Source of the DNA: JABSSA01 sp039984715
GTDB lineage: Bacteria; Pseudomonadota; Alphaproteobacteria; Rhodobacterales; Rhodobacteraceae
NCBI GenBank assembly: GCA_039984715.1
Contig: JBDWUA010000019.1
Location: 44,250 to 108,249 of the forward strand
Reading direction: 5' to 3'
Length of the DNA stretch: 64,000 bases
The number at the start of each line of letters is the position of its first letter. Positions within the stretch are counted from its first letter, which is position 1. Below the pieces are notes generated by a model. That model saw nothing but the letters and a program-made list of their open reading frames with translations, was not told the DNA's origin and searched no databases. The translations under genes and the position numbers were made by a program. This document shows, in pieces, positions 6,822 through 16,077 of the stretch.

Positions 6822-9800
6822 ATGGATTTGGCCCGTTTCGCGCTGGAAAAACGCCTGATCTCTGCCGTTGCGACAGTTTTGATCCTTATTGCCGGGTATT
6901 TCGCTTATACAGCGCTGCCGCGTTTTGAAGACCCAGAGTTTGTCATCCGTCAGGCGCAGATTGTAACGCCGTATCCCGGTGCCTCAGCCGAGGAAGTCGC
7001 TGAGGAAGTGACCGAAGTTGTGGAAAACGCGCTGCAGCAATTGCAGGGCATAGATGAAGTCCGTTCTGTATCTTCACCCGGCCTCAGCACCGTAACAGTT
7101 GAATTTACGATTTCCGCAACGCCCGACTACAGTGCGCTCGATCAGGTCTTTTCAAAGATGCGCGCCAAGATTTCAGATTCGCAATCGCAACTGCCGCCGA
7201 ATGCGCTTGAGTCTCAAGTTTACGATGATTTTGGTGATGTCTATGCACAGTATTATGCGATCACGGGTGAAGGGTTTACGATCACTGATCTCTATGAGTA
7301 CGCCAAAGACTTGCAGCGCGAATTGGTCACGGTGGATGGCGTTTCAAAGGTTGTTTTGAATGGCGTGCAGGAAGAAGTCATCTATGTCGAATATGCCCCT
7401 GCGCGGCTGACTGAACTTGGCCTTTCACCTGGGCAAATTCAGCAACTGCTTGAGGGACAAAACCTTGTCACACCGGCGGGGTCGATCAAGGCGGGCCTTT
7501 CGCGTCTTTCGGTACGGCCAGAAAGTGCGGTGGGATCGATTGATGCAATCCAGAACCTTCTGATTACAAACGCACAGAGCGGCACATCTTTCCGTTTGGG
7601 AGACATTGCGACAGTGTCGCGCGGGTTGAAAGAGCCTGCAAGTTCTCTGTTGTTTCGCAACGGTGAACCCGCCATTGGTCTGGGCATTTCCAACACACGC
7701 GGCGGCAACGTCGTGAATATGAGCAACGCGGTCAAAGACCGGATTACTGAACTATTTGATGAACGCCCGATTGGTATCAAGGTTTTGCCAATCTCGGATC
7801 AAGGCGCTGCGGTCAAATCATCCGTGGATGATTTCGTGGTCAATGTCGCATTGGCATTGGCCATCGTGGTTGGAACGTTGCTGATCTTCATGGGGCTGCG
7901 CTCTGGCATTCTGATGGGTGGTATTTTGCTTGTGACCATCGCAGGCACACTTTTTGGGATGTACCTTTATGGTCTCAACATGCAGCGCATCTCGCTGGGT
8001 GCACTGATCATCGCGTTGGGCATGTTGGTGGACAACGCTATTGTAGTCGTCGAAGGCACGCTGGTGCGCGTGCAACGCGGGGAAGATGCTGCCAAGGCAT
8101 CGCGCGCCATCGTCAAACAAACCATGTGGCCGCTCTTGGGCGGCACAGTCGTGGGCATCCTTGCGTTTTCTCCCATCGGGTTCTCGCCTGATAACACCGG
8201 CGAGTATGCAGGTAGCCTGTTCTGGACCATCGGCATTGCCCTGCTGTTCTCATGGCTCGTGGCGGTCTGGCTCACGCCATATTATTGCACGGTGTTGCTG
8301 AAGCAGGGCGCAGCAGATGCAGAACCCAAAGAGAACGCAATCCTCAAAGCCTATCGCGCGTTACTGGCTCTTGCGATCAAAGTGCGCTGGATCACCATCG
8401 GCATCACTGTGGCGCTTTTTGTGTCGGCCATTGCAATGTTTAGTACCGTCCCAGCGGGGTTCTTTCCGTCGTCCACACGCGATCAGTTCGTGATCGACTA
8501 TTTCCTGCCGCAAGGCGCTGACATTACGAACACCCAAGCTGATTTGACCGAAATTGCCGAATACGCGCGCGGACTAGAGGGTGTGACTGGGACAAACACA
8601 GTCGTGGGCGGCGGACATCTGCGCTTTATGCTGATCTATGAAGCAGAAGGCGGAAACCCAGCCTATGGGCAAATCCTAGTGGATGTGGAGGATTATACTG
8701 TCATCGACGGGCTGCGAACTGATTTGCAGGCTTACATTGATGCGACATATCCCGAATCCAACACGAAGGTCTGGAAATTCGTTTTGGGCCCGGGTGGTGG
8801 TTCCAAGGTGGAAGCGCGGTTCTTCGGGCCTGAACCAGCCATTCTGCGCGATCTTGCCGCTCAGGCGAAAACCATCATGTCGCAAGCCGGTGCTGTGGCT
8901 GTAAAAGACGACTGGCGCGAACAGGTACAAGTTGTGCGCCCAGTGATCGATATTGACAATGCGCGGCGATTGGGACTGACTCAGGGTGAGATTTCCAATG
9001 CGATCTACAGCCATCTGATAGGTACAACTCTTGGTGTGTACCGCGAACGCGATGAATTGCGCAGCGTCGTCATGCGCCCCGTTGAAGACGCGCGCAACGA
9101 CATCGGCCAGTTGCGCGATATCCAAGTCTACAGCGCCGCAATTGGCGGGTATATCCCGATCAGCCAAGTCGTAGACCGCTTTGACATTGTGTTTGAGGCA
9201 GGCAACCTACGCCGCATTGACCGGGCTTTGGCGATCACTGCGCAATCGGACAATGCGCCGGGTGTGCTGTCGGGTGACCTGTTTGAGGCTGTGAAAGGCC
9301 CCATAGAAGACATTGCTCTGCCGCCTGGCTACAGCATGGAATGGAAGGGTGAGTTTGGCAGCTCTCAAGAGGCCAACGCAGGCCTCGCATCGACTATGCC
9401 CATCGGATTTGGTGCAATGTTCATCGTGGTCTTGTTTCTGTTCAATGCATGGCGGCAAACAATCATCATCTGGTTGGCCGTGCCGCTTGCGCTGATTGGA
9501 GTGATCTATGGTCTTGCCGGCACGCAAACCCCGCTGGAATTCATGGCAATCCTTGGCATCCTGTCGCTGACGGGCATGCTGATTAAGAATGCGATTGTTT
9601 TGATTGATGAAACGGACACACAAATAGGGGATGGCAAGGCGCGTATGGCTGCCGTCGTAGATGCTGCTGTCAGCCGTGTAAGGCCCGTCTCTTTGGGCGT
9701 TTTGACTACTGTATTGGGCGTTGTGCCGCTGCTGTGGGATCCATTTTTCAAATCCCTTGCGATCGTGATCATTTGCGGACTTAGCTTTGCGACCATCCTG

Positions 9801-9872
9801 ACCCTGATTGTCGTTCCCGCGCTCTACGCGATTTTCTTCGGTGTACGGCAAGAGGAAACTGCTGAAGGCTAA
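6822..9872 (+). CDS. RND efflux pump inner-membrane permease (AcrB/HAE family)
   Basis: A 1016-residue protein of normal length for the family. The N-terminal membrane helix (VATVLILIAGYFAYTALPRFEDPEF) leads to the porter domain with TPYPGASAEEVAEEV. The membrane block includes LGALIIALGMLVDNAIVVVEG, whose Asp is part of the proton relay of TM4, and the second half repeats the fold with LIKNAIVLIDETD. It drives drug or solute export with proton influx. It starts four bases after the adaptor stop, so the two are cotranscribed. Sequence features resemble the TriC/AcrB-like HAE1 branch rather than metal CzcA pumps, but the substrate is unknown. The outer-membrane partner must come from elsewhere. 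Confidence 0.93.
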   Translation: MDLARFALEKRLISAVATVLILIAGYFAYTALPRFEDPEFVIRQAQIVTPYPGASAEEVAEEVTEVVENALQQLQGIDEVRSVSSPGLSTVTVEFTISATPDYSALDQVFSKMRAKISDSQSQLPPNALESQVYDDFGDVYAQYYAITGEGFTITDLYEYAKDLQRELVTVDGVSKVVLNGVQEEVIYVEYAPARLTELGLSPGQIQQLLEGQNLVTPAGSIKAGLSRLSVRPESAVGSIDAIQNLLITNAQSGTSFRLGDIATVSRGLKEPASSLLFRNGEPAIGLGISNTRGGNVVNMSNAVKDRITELFDERPIGIKVLPISDQGAAVKSSVDDFVVNVALALAIVVGTLLIFMGLRSGILMGGILLVTIAGTLFGMYLYGLNMQRISLGALIIALGMLVDNAIVVVEGTLVRVQRGEDAAKASRAIVKQTMWPLLGGTVVGILAFSPIGFSPDNTGEYAGSLFWTIGIALLFSWLVAVWLTPYYCTVLLKQGAADAEPKENAILKAYRALLALAIKVRWITIGITVALFVSAIAMFSTVPAGFFPSSTRDQFVIDYFLPQGADITNTQADLTEIAEYARGLEGVTGTNTVVGGGHLRFMLIYEAEGGNPAYGQILVDVEDYTVIDGLRTDLQAYIDATYPESNTKVWKFVLGPGGGSKVEARFFGPEPAILRDLAAQAKTIMSQAGAVAVKDDWREQVQVVRPVIDIDNARRLGLTQGEISNAIYSHLIGTTLGVYRERDELRSVVMRPVEDARNDIGQLRDIQVYSAAIGGYIPISQVVDRFDIVFEAGNLRRIDRALAITAQSDNAPGVLSGDLFEAVKGPIEDIALPPGYSMEWKGEFGSSQEANAGLASTMPIGFGAMFIVVLFLFNAWRQTIIIWLAVPLALIGVIYGLAGTQTPLEFMAILGILSLTGMLIKNAIVLIDETDTQIGDGKARMAAVVDAAVSRVRPVSLGVLTTVLGVVPLLWDPFFKSLAIVIICGLSFATILTLIVVPALYAIFFGVRQEETAEG

Positions 9873-9952
9873 CCAATTGCTATGCGCATTTGGTTGACGC
9901 AGTTCCAAAGACACCCGTGTCATCTGCGCCCACGTGCCAAAAGGAAACAACT

Positions 9953-11161
9953 GTGCCAGAGATCATTGTCCCAGCCTTTATCTCTGTCACATTGGGCTTT
10001 GTCGTGTTTTTCCTTGGCGTTTTCCTGACCCGCAAGATCGCTGTCTTGGGAGACTATAACATCCCCGAGCCAGTCTCAGGTGGCCTTGCCGTCGCACTGC
10101 TCACATGGGGATTCTTTGCCATCACCGGCCAACAAATCACCTTCGATCTTGAGGTTCGCGACTATCTGCTTGTGGTGTTTTTTGCGACCATTGGGCTGAA
10201 TGCACAAATCACAGACCTGTTCAAAGGGGGCCGTCTACTTGTGCTCCTTCTCGGGCTGACACTTGCCTTTATGGTTCTGCAAAACGTTGTGGGGCTTCTG
10301 GGGGTCACTTTGTTTGGCTTGCCCTCCGCCACATCCGTTCTGGTGGGCTCTGCTTCGCTGATAGGGGGGCACGGCACGGCAATTGCTTGGGGTCCACAAA
10401 TCGAAGACCTGACTGAATTTACTGCAGCACCCGAAATGGGTGTGGCCGCTGCAACTCTGGGTCTGATCCTAGCCGCGGTGCTAGGTGGGCCGATTGCAAA
10501 GCGTCTGATTGACCGTAACAGCCTGACAAGCGATCAGGCTGACGAGCCGATTGTTGGCCTTGAGTTTGACGACAAGGAAAACCCCGACGACCTTATCAAC
10601 CATGTCAGCCTGATGCGCGGCATGCTCGCCGTGCATGTGGCGATCTTGCTGGGCTACATCGTGCATCTGGGGATTATCGAGGCAGGCGTGAAGCTGCCCT
10701 TGTTCGTTCCCTGCCTGTTGGTTGGCATCGTCATGTCCAACACCATTCCTTACCTCGTGCCTTGGATCACATGGCCTGCACGTACCAAGTCTCTTGCGGT
10801 CATTTCAGACTACTGTCTGTCGGTGTTTCTGGCGATGTCCTTGATGAGCCTTCAGCTTTGGACCCTCGCAGAATTGGGCGGGCCGATTTTGGCAGTTCTG
10901 GTGCTGCAAGTTGTGATGACGGTCGCGTTCATCCTGCTCATCTTCTTTCGTCTGATGGGGAGCAACCATCGGGGAGCGGTTTTCAGCGCAGGGTTCGCGG
11001 GGTTCACCCTCGGAGCAACACCAACTGCAATTGCAAACATGTCATCCGTGACAAAACGTTACGGTCCCGCACCGCTTGCATTTATCGTCTTGCCGCTTGT
11101 CTCAGCGTTCTTTGTTGTCCTAGCCAATGCGGTGATTATCCAGTTTTTCGTCAATCTATAG
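9953..11161 (+). CDS. gltS: Sodium/glutamate symporter GltS
   Basis: A 402-residue multispanning membrane protein, the length of E. coli GltS (401). The start is taken as GTG at 9953, seven bases after AAGGA. The frame is open a little further upstream, but those residues lack family character. Visible family segments are NIPEPVSGGLAVALL, a first re-entrant GGHGTAIAWGP loop (around 145-155) and the matching second half FTLGATPTAIANMSSVTKRYGPAP near 350. It imports glutamate with Na+. It follows the RND pump by 80 bp, so cotranscription is possible but a functional link is not implied. Confidence 0.92.
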   Translation: MPEIIVPAFISVTLGFVVFFLGVFLTRKIAVLGDYNIPEPVSGGLAVALLTWGFFAITGQQITFDLEVRDYLLVVFFATIGLNAQITDLFKGGRLLVLLLGLTLAFMVLQNVVGLLGVTLFGLPSATSVLVGSASLIGGHGTAIAWGPQIEDLTEFTAAPEMGVAAATLGLILAAVLGGPIAKRLIDRNSLTSDQADEPIVGLEFDDKENPDDLINHVSLMRGMLAVHVAILLGYIVHLGIIEAGVKLPLFVPCLLVGIVMSNTIPYLVPWITWPARTKSLAVISDYCLSVFLAMSLMSLQLWTLAELGGPILAVLVLQVVMTVAFILLIFFRLMGSNHRGAVFSAGFAGFTLGATPTAIANMSSVTKRYGPAPLAFIVLPLVSAFFVVLANAVIIQFFVNL

Positions 11162-11176
11162 CCATGGGCGACGGTG

Positions 11177-11203
11177 TTTCGCAAACAAAAGAGCTTTGCG
11201 AAA
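11177..11203. other. Perfect 9-bp stem-loop after gltS
   Basis: TTTCGCAAA at 11177-11185 and TTTGCGAAA at 11195-11203 form a perfect stem with a 9-base loop, 16 bases after the gltS stop. No T-run follows, so it is more likely an RNA-stabilising hairpin or a protein site than an intrinsic terminator. Confidence 0.55.
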
Positions 11204-11349
11204 AGTATGGAAGTTCAACCGGGTCAACAAGCGTTTCATCTTCTTGAATGGCTGCGATTTGTGCGACGTTGCAGCACCAAAATCGCAATAATTGTTCGCT
11301 GCGAGCGCACGTAGCGAGAAACTCGAATTTTCAGGATGGGCTTTTTTGA

Positions 11350-11835
11350 GACCTTCGCTGCGATCCGCACGAACGTCCGCAACTGGCCACTAAGTTCGGC
11401 AAGGTCATTGATACCTTCTTTGCCAAAGAGTTCGATGACGCGGAAACCGCGCTTATGGATTGGATGGCATATTGTGACGACGTGGCACTCTACGGCCCCG
11501 ATGATCCGTTGTTCCCAGCAACTGCAATTGCCGCGAAGTCTAATTCAGGTTTTGCGGCAAACGGTTTTACGCGTGACCATTGGAAAACCACTGAACCCGT
11601 GCGTAAAATTGTCCGCAGCGCGTTTGAGGCGGCAGGTGTTCCCAATTACGGCCCGCACGCTTTTCGCCTCATGCTGGCACGTCACGCGGCTAAAAACGCA
11701 TCATCTGTGGCCGAGTTGGTGGCTACGTCCCAAAACCTTGGCCACACGGATGTACTCACAACATTGCGCAGTTACGGCCAAATCAGTAGCGATGAACAGT
11801 GTAAGCTGATTAAAGGTGCAAAAGATGACCACTAG
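11350..11835 (+). pseudogene. Tyrosine recombinase (phage-type integrase) C-terminal relic
   Basis: The frame is open from 11350 (after a stop at 11347-11349) and gives about 161 residues. It contains the catalytic half of a tyrosine recombinase: the box II HxxR equivalent PHAFRLMLARH, then QNLGHTDVLTTLRSYG, which provides the box His and nucleophile Tyr. The N-terminal SAM-like domain and the first catalytic Arg box are missing, and no start codon is near the 5' end. It ends about 100 bp from the 3' end of tRNA-Arg, the usual place for the integrase of an element that uses the tRNA as its attachment site. It is read as the leftover of an excised or decayed integrative element. Confidence 0.8.
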
Positions 11836-11933
11836 GCCGCAAATCAAGCAAGCTCAATGTGTGGGAACGGGTATGGGAACGATTTTTTCAAAAATAGAAA
11901 AATACCTTTAAAAACAATATATTATAGATTTAA

Positions 11934-12010
11934 TGGCGGACCGAGGAGGATTCGAACCCCCGACCCCCTGATTCGTAGTCAGGTACTCTATCCAGCTGAG
12001 CTATCGGTCC
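11934..12010 (-). tRNA. tRNA-Arg (anticodon ACG)
   Basis: The 77-base gene on the minus strand folds as a full cloverleaf. The acceptor stem is GGACCGA/TCGGTCC with discriminator G and an encoded CCA. The D-arm reads AGCTCAGCTGGATAGAG, the anticodon stem-loop CCTGA-CTACGAA-TCAGG has anticodon ACG, and the T-arm is GGGGGTTCGAATCCTCC. The A34 of ACG is normally deaminated to inosine to read CGU/CGC/CGA. The 3' end faces an integrase relic, so it probably served as an attachment site. Confidence 0.97.
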
Positions 12011-12075
12011 GTCAGGGCCGGAATTAGCGATGCTCGCAGGGAATGGCAAGGGGGCAAACTGCTTTTTCGTACAGT

Positions 12076-13458
12076 TTATTGACCATCGCCCTTTGGCAAA
12101 CAAATTGCGAAGATTGTGCCGGTTGGACCAGTGCGATCCAACTCCAAGCTTCCCCCATGGCCTCGGACAAGTTCTTGACTGATCGTTAGCCCCAATCCTG
12201 TGCCGCCTTTGCGTGCCCCGCCCTGAAAAGGTTGGAACAGATGCGTCTGCGCCTTTTGCGGCAAACCAGGGCCGGTATCACGCACCTCCACCCACCAAGA
12301 TTCGTCATCCTCATAGGCGGACACACTGATTTCACCAGCTTCACCGCTTGCGACGATGGCCTGACGTGCATTGCGCACCAGATTGCCAATGACGCGGTAC
12401 AATTGTTCAGAATCCGCCCGGATCATCATCGGAGGAGGCACATCCTGACTAAGGCTCAGGTCAAAATCACCAATCGCCAAACGTTCCGATTCAAAGACTT
12501 CGTCAACGATGTCGCCCAGATCGAACACGGTCAACTGCGGGCTTGGTTCTTCGGCTTTTCCGAAGGCCAACGTGCTTTCGCACAAGTTCACCGCACGCGC
12601 GATGGAACTGATAAGCTTTGGCGCCATACGCTGAACGGTTGGGTCTTCTGACGCTTCGATCCTGTCGGTGAACAATTGCGCGGACGTCAAAATATTGCGC
12701 AGGTCGTGGCTGATTTTGCTCACCGCGCCGCCCAGCTGGGCAAGCCGTTCTTTTTGGCGCAATGCTTGCGTCAGTTCGGTTTGCAATGTCAGCAGCGCGT
12801 CTTCGGCAGCCCTCAATTCAGCAACCTTTGCAGATGGCACAATGATACGCCGACCATCTTCTGGCGCTGCCGCATATCGCTCCATATGCCCAACGACGCC
12901 CGCAATAGGTTTTACCAAAATGGCGCGCACAGCAATAAACAAAAGACATGCCGTAAAGACCGAAATCACCGCAGACAGGACCAGAATGCGAACCCCGTAA
13001 TCCAGCATCGCATCGCGCAAGGGCTCAGATTCAAGCGTTATCTCGATCAGCAACCCGGCTTCACGGGTTGGCGCACCAATCACACGGATCACTTCGTTTT
13101 CAGACTTGGTCAGCCGTAACGTGGCATCTCTGATCAGAACAGCCGCCGTGCCATCGCGCAGGTCAAACGTTTGCGCAATGGGTTGTGGCAACGGCGCTGA
13201 CAACATCAGCTGGCGTATTTCGTCCCGACGCAACGCAACGTTGAACACGCCCGCGTTTTCGAGCAGCTCTTTCTCAAGTTCACCGTCGATCATGTCATCG
13301 GCAAGCAAGGCCAATGACGCAATTTGTGCGCGCTCCAAACGGTTCATGAGAAATTCTTCTCGGAACCGTGCGATGGACGGCACGAAAATCAAAATCTCTG
13401 CCAGCATGACAAAGATCATGCTCAAAATCAGGAAGCGGCCAGAAAGTGTGTTCAACAT
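12076..13458 (-). CDS. Membrane sensor histidine kinase
   Basis: A 460-residue protein. TM1 spans residues 7-30 and TM2 about 155-180, enclosing a 120-residue periplasmic sensor domain. A HAMP-like linker and a coiled coil (213-240) follow. The HisKA-type box is KISHDLRN with phospho-acceptor His251. The ATPase domain has the N box (NLVRNARQA, Asn363), G1 DTGPGLP (394-400) and G2 GGTGLGL (418-424). No response regulator lies next to it, so it is an orphan here. It is 20 bp downstream of the flavoprotein reductase gene on the same strand and may be cotranscribed with it and with the TVP38 protein. Confidence 0.93.
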   Translation of the reverse strand: MLNTLSGRFLILSMIFVMLAEILIFVPSIARFREEFLMNRLERAQIASLALLADDMIDGELEKELLENAGVFNVALRRDEIRQLMLSAPLPQPIAQTFDLRDGTAAVLIRDATLRLTKSENEVIRVIGAPTREAGLLIEITLESEPLRDAMLDYGVRILVLSAVISVFTACLLFIAVRAILVKPIAGVVGHMERYAAAPEDGRRIIVPSAKVAELRAAEDALLTLQTELTQALRQKERLAQLGGAVSKISHDLRNILTSAQLFTDRIEASEDPTVQRMAPKLISSIARAVNLCESTLAFGKAEEPSPQLTVFDLGDIVDEVFESERLAIGDFDLSLSQDVPPPMMIRADSEQLYRVIGNLVRNARQAIVASGEAGEISVSAYEDDESWWVEVRDTGPGLPQKAQTHLFQPFQGGARKGGTGLGLTISQELVRGHGGSLELDRTGPTGTIFAICLPKGDGQ

Positions 13459-13477
13459 GATGGTTTGTTTGCGTCTT

Positions 13478-14896
13478 TCACGGGATGTAGCGCTGTACCA
13501 GACCGACGACGCGCTTTACTGTCGGATTTTCGAAAAGACGAGGCGAGAAATATGCTCCCGCAGCGCGCTTATTAACCTCAGAGAATGTAGGATACGGAAC
13601 CACCATTCCAGCAATCTGACTCATTTTCATCTTGTTGGCGAGTGCTAGTGCCCAAAGAGAGATTAATTCTCCTGCTTGATGGCCTACAATGGTCGCACCA
13701 ATCGGACGACCTTTGAGAACCATGACCTTAATGAACCCGGTTGTTTTACGCTCTGCGATGGCGCGATCATTGTGGCTGTAATCGAACTTCACCACTTCAA
13801 CCCGAGCACCATGCGCTTCGCGCGCTTGGGCTTCAGTCAAGCCAACTTGCGCCAATTCTGGGTCCGTATAGGTCGCCCAAGGGATGTGCGAAATTTTGGA
13901 TTTGGATGGCAAGCCAAATAGCATGGATCGAATGATGACACTCGCATGATATCCAGCGACGTGAGTGAACTGCAGACTGCCAGCCACGTCACCAATCGCA
14001 TAGACGCGACGATTGGTAGTACGAAGACCTTCATCGACTTTGATGCCTGTCTTTGTGGTTTCGATACCGGCGGCCTCCAAATTCAGTTTATCTATGTTTG
14101 TTTTGCGACCCACTGCCATCAAAAGATGCGACCCTTTGAACACGCGGCCATCTTTTGTGGTGACCGATATGTCACCCGCCTCGCCTTCAATGTTCTGTGC
14201 CAAAGCGCCTTCTTCAATGGACACACCTTCCGAACGAAGATGATCCAAAACCACTTTTGCAGCGTCCGGGTCATCGTTGCCCAATGCTTTCGCGCCTTCG
14301 ATCACTGTGACCTTTGAACCAAGTCGAACATGAGCTTGTGCCATCTCTAGCCCGATTGGCCCGCCACCAATGATCAACAGGTGTTCGGGTTTCTCGCGAA
14401 GATCGAAAATGGTTTCGTTGGTATCATAGGGCACATCGTCGATACCCGGGATGGGCGGAACAAATGGTGCGGACCCCGTCGCGATAACAACGCGGCGCGC
14501 CACGATGCGATATGCACCTGCCTCGACTTCGGTTGCCGAGATGAATTTTCCGAACTCGCGGATGACTCGCACCCCCAGACCTTCAAATCGTTCTTGGCTG
14601 TCCAAAGGTTCGATGGTCGAAATCACCTCTCGGACGTGGTCTTTGGCCGCGGCGTAATCCACACCCGGTATCACGTTGCTGACCCCGAACGGCGCCCCGT
14701 GTTGCGGCGTAATAGCGGCTTTACCTGATGCAATAAGCGCTTTGGACGGCACGCAGCCGAAATTCAAACAGTCGCCACCCATTTTGTGGCCTTCAAGCAG
14801 AACAACCTTAGCCCCCATCTGCACAGCACCTGCCGCCACAGACAAACCACCGGACCCAGCCCCTATGACTAGGATATCGGTTTTTACTTTTTCCAT
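13478..14896 (-). CDS. Pyridine nucleotide-disulfide oxidoreductase (mercuric reductase/LpdA-like)
   Basis: A 472-residue FAD enzyme. The N-terminal FAD motif is VIGAGSGGLSVA (10-21), and the redox-active disulfide box is GGDCLNFGCVPSK with Cys43 and Cys48. The NAD(P)H motif is IIGGGPIGLEMAQ in the middle, then the ATG-type box YAIGDVAG and the C-terminal dimerisation domain. The C-terminal active-site region is PYPTFSEVN, without the HP pair of dihydrolipoamide dehydrogenases, and there is no N-terminal heavy-metal domain or C-terminal CC pair of MerA. It therefore belongs to the uncharacterised mercuric-reductase-like branch. In many proteobacteria this branch sits beside a TVP38/DedA gene, as it does here (four bases apart). 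Confidence 0.88.
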   Translation of the reverse strand: MEKVKTDILVIGAGSGGLSVAAGAVQMGAKVVLLEGHKMGGDCLNFGCVPSKALIASGKAAITPQHGAPFGVSNVIPGVDYAAAKDHVREVISTIEPLDSQERFEGLGVRVIREFGKFISATEVEAGAYRIVARRVVIATGSAPFVPPIPGIDDVPYDTNETIFDLREKPEHLLIIGGGPIGLEMAQAHVRLGSKVTVIEGAKALGNDDPDAAKVVLDHLRSEGVSIEEGALAQNIEGEAGDISVTTKDGRVFKGSHLLMAVGRKTNIDKLNLEAAGIETTKTGIKVDEGLRTTNRRVYAIGDVAGSLQFTHVAGYHASVIIRSMLFGLPSKSKISHIPWATYTDPELAQVGLTEAQAREAHGARVEVVKFDYSHNDRAIAERKTTGFIKVMVLKGRPIGATIVGHQAGELISLWALALANKMKMSQIAGMVVPYPTFSEVNKRAAGAYFSPRLFENPTVKRVVGLVQRYIP

Positions 14897-14900
14897 GTGT

Positions 14901-15632
14901 TCAGAGACCTTTATTGCCTGTCAGAGCTTTAACAAGAATTGGCAGCAATGAAAGTGCGGCCAAACCGAGCAGCGGTAACAAAATGTGCGGCTCGAAAATG
15001 ATGCTAAGATCTGGCACTTCGCCCCGTTCGAACAATTCGCCTAATCCGGCTCCGACCGAAGTATAGACAAACGTACCCGGAATGATGCCCAAAAAGGTCG
15101 AAATGACAAAGCGTCGGGTCGGCACTTGCACCATTGCCGGTATCAAGTTCGCCACAAAGAAGGGAACCACTGGCACCAAACGGATGATGAACAACATCGA
15201 CCATTGGTTTTCATCAATCCCATCTTTGATCTTTTTCACAGCCCCTTTCGAGTTTTCCAACTTCTGGGCCAACGTTTCACCATATCCATACCGCGCGGCC
15301 AAAAAGATCGCAGTGGCCCCTATTGTGGCCGCGGTGACTGTAAACATTGAACCGAATATCGTTCCAAACAGGAAGCCACCTGTCAGCGTTCCGATAATCG
15401 CGCCGGGAAGTGAAAAAGCAACCAACGCGACGTAAGCCCCGATAAAGATCAGAGCCGTCAACGCAAAATTTGCATCTCTAAAGCTTAACAGCCGGTCGCG
15501 GTTGTCTCTCAGAGTTTCAAAACTAATGAACTCCTTCAAGGTAAATGCGCCAATGATTGCCACAACAAGAATACCGATCAACGGTAGATTCCGGCGCAAG
15601 CTGGCTTTGCGTGGTGTGCTCGAGTTGCTCAT
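14901..15632 (-). CDS. TVP38/TMEM64 family (DedA-superfamily) membrane protein
   Basis: A 243-residue inner-membrane protein with hydrophobic segments at about 15-35, 55-90, 95-115, 155-180 and 205-225. The family core FSLPGAIIGTLTGGFLFGTIFGS and the later RLVPVVPFFVANLIPAMV...RFVISTFLGIIPGTFVYTSVGAGLG are clear. The start is taken at Met 15632 (AGAAAGG seven bases upstream); the frame is open eleven codons further without an SD. DedA-superfamily proteins are implicated in lipid scrambling and envelope homeostasis. It heads a probable operon with the flavoprotein reductase. Confidence 0.9.
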   Translation of the reverse strand: MSNSSTPRKASLRRNLPLIGILVVAIIGAFTLKEFISFETLRDNRDRLLSFRDANFALTALIFIGAYVALVAFSLPGAIIGTLTGGFLFGTIFGSMFTVTAATIGATAIFLAARYGYGETLAQKLENSKGAVKKIKDGIDENQWSMLFIIRLVPVVPFFVANLIPAMVQVPTRRFVISTFLGIIPGTFVYTSVGAGLGELFERGEVPDLSIIFEPHILLPLLGLAALSLLPILVKALTGNKGL

Positions 15633-15828
15633 ACTCGTGCCTTTCTGAAGAAGTTCGCGTGTCACCTTAAGATGACTGGCAATTGCGGCAATAAACAGTC
15701 ACTTCACGGCTGCTTGATCAGACGTGTTTTTTTGTTCGGTTTCCCCATGTTTCCGTTCGGCAATTGAAACATCTGAACAGATTTGACAGAAAAAATGTTG
15801 CAAAGGCCAATTTTCCGCCCCGCTGTGT

Positions 15829-15857
15829 TTGACTTGCTTCACGATGCGCTTTAGATG
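15829..15857 (+). promoter_or_regulatory. Candidate sigma-70 promoter of rpmH
   Basis: TTGACT (15829-15834) and TAGATG (15852-15857) are separated by 17 bases and lie 63 bases ahead of the rpmH ATG. The -35 matches consensus at five of six positions, the -10 at three, which is usual for alphaproteobacterial promoters. Confidence 0.5.
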
Positions 15858-15920
15858 CCGGGCTTCGAATACTGCCCGCGTGCGAATCTGTGCGTAGAGG
15901 CCCATTACTGGAGAGCCGCG

Positions 15921-16055
15921 ATGAAACGCACCTTTCAACCATCTAACCTTGTGCGCAAACGCCGTCACGGGTTCCGCGCGCGCATGGCGACAAAAGCTGG
16001 CCGCAAGATCCTGAATTCACGTCGTGCACGTGGCCGGAAATCACTGAGCGCTTAA
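15921..16055 (+). CDS. rpmH: 50S ribosomal protein L34
   Basis: A complete 44-residue L34 (MKRTFQPSNLVRKRRHGFRA...) with the KRTFQPS start and the ATKAGRKIL and RRARGRKSLSA motifs typical of the family. It binds domain III of 23S rRNA. The start with GAGAGCC six bases upstream matches the conserved N-terminus. It forms an operon with rnpA and yidD. Confidence 0.97.
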   Translation: MKRTFQPSNLVRKRRHGFRARMATKAGRKILNSRRARGRKSLSA

Positions 16056-16077
16056 ACGCTCAGTTCGATCTGGTTTC

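Noticed and set aside
11177..11203. Intrinsic terminator of gltS
   Set aside because: The stem is perfect but no T-run follows, so it was kept only as a stem-loop.
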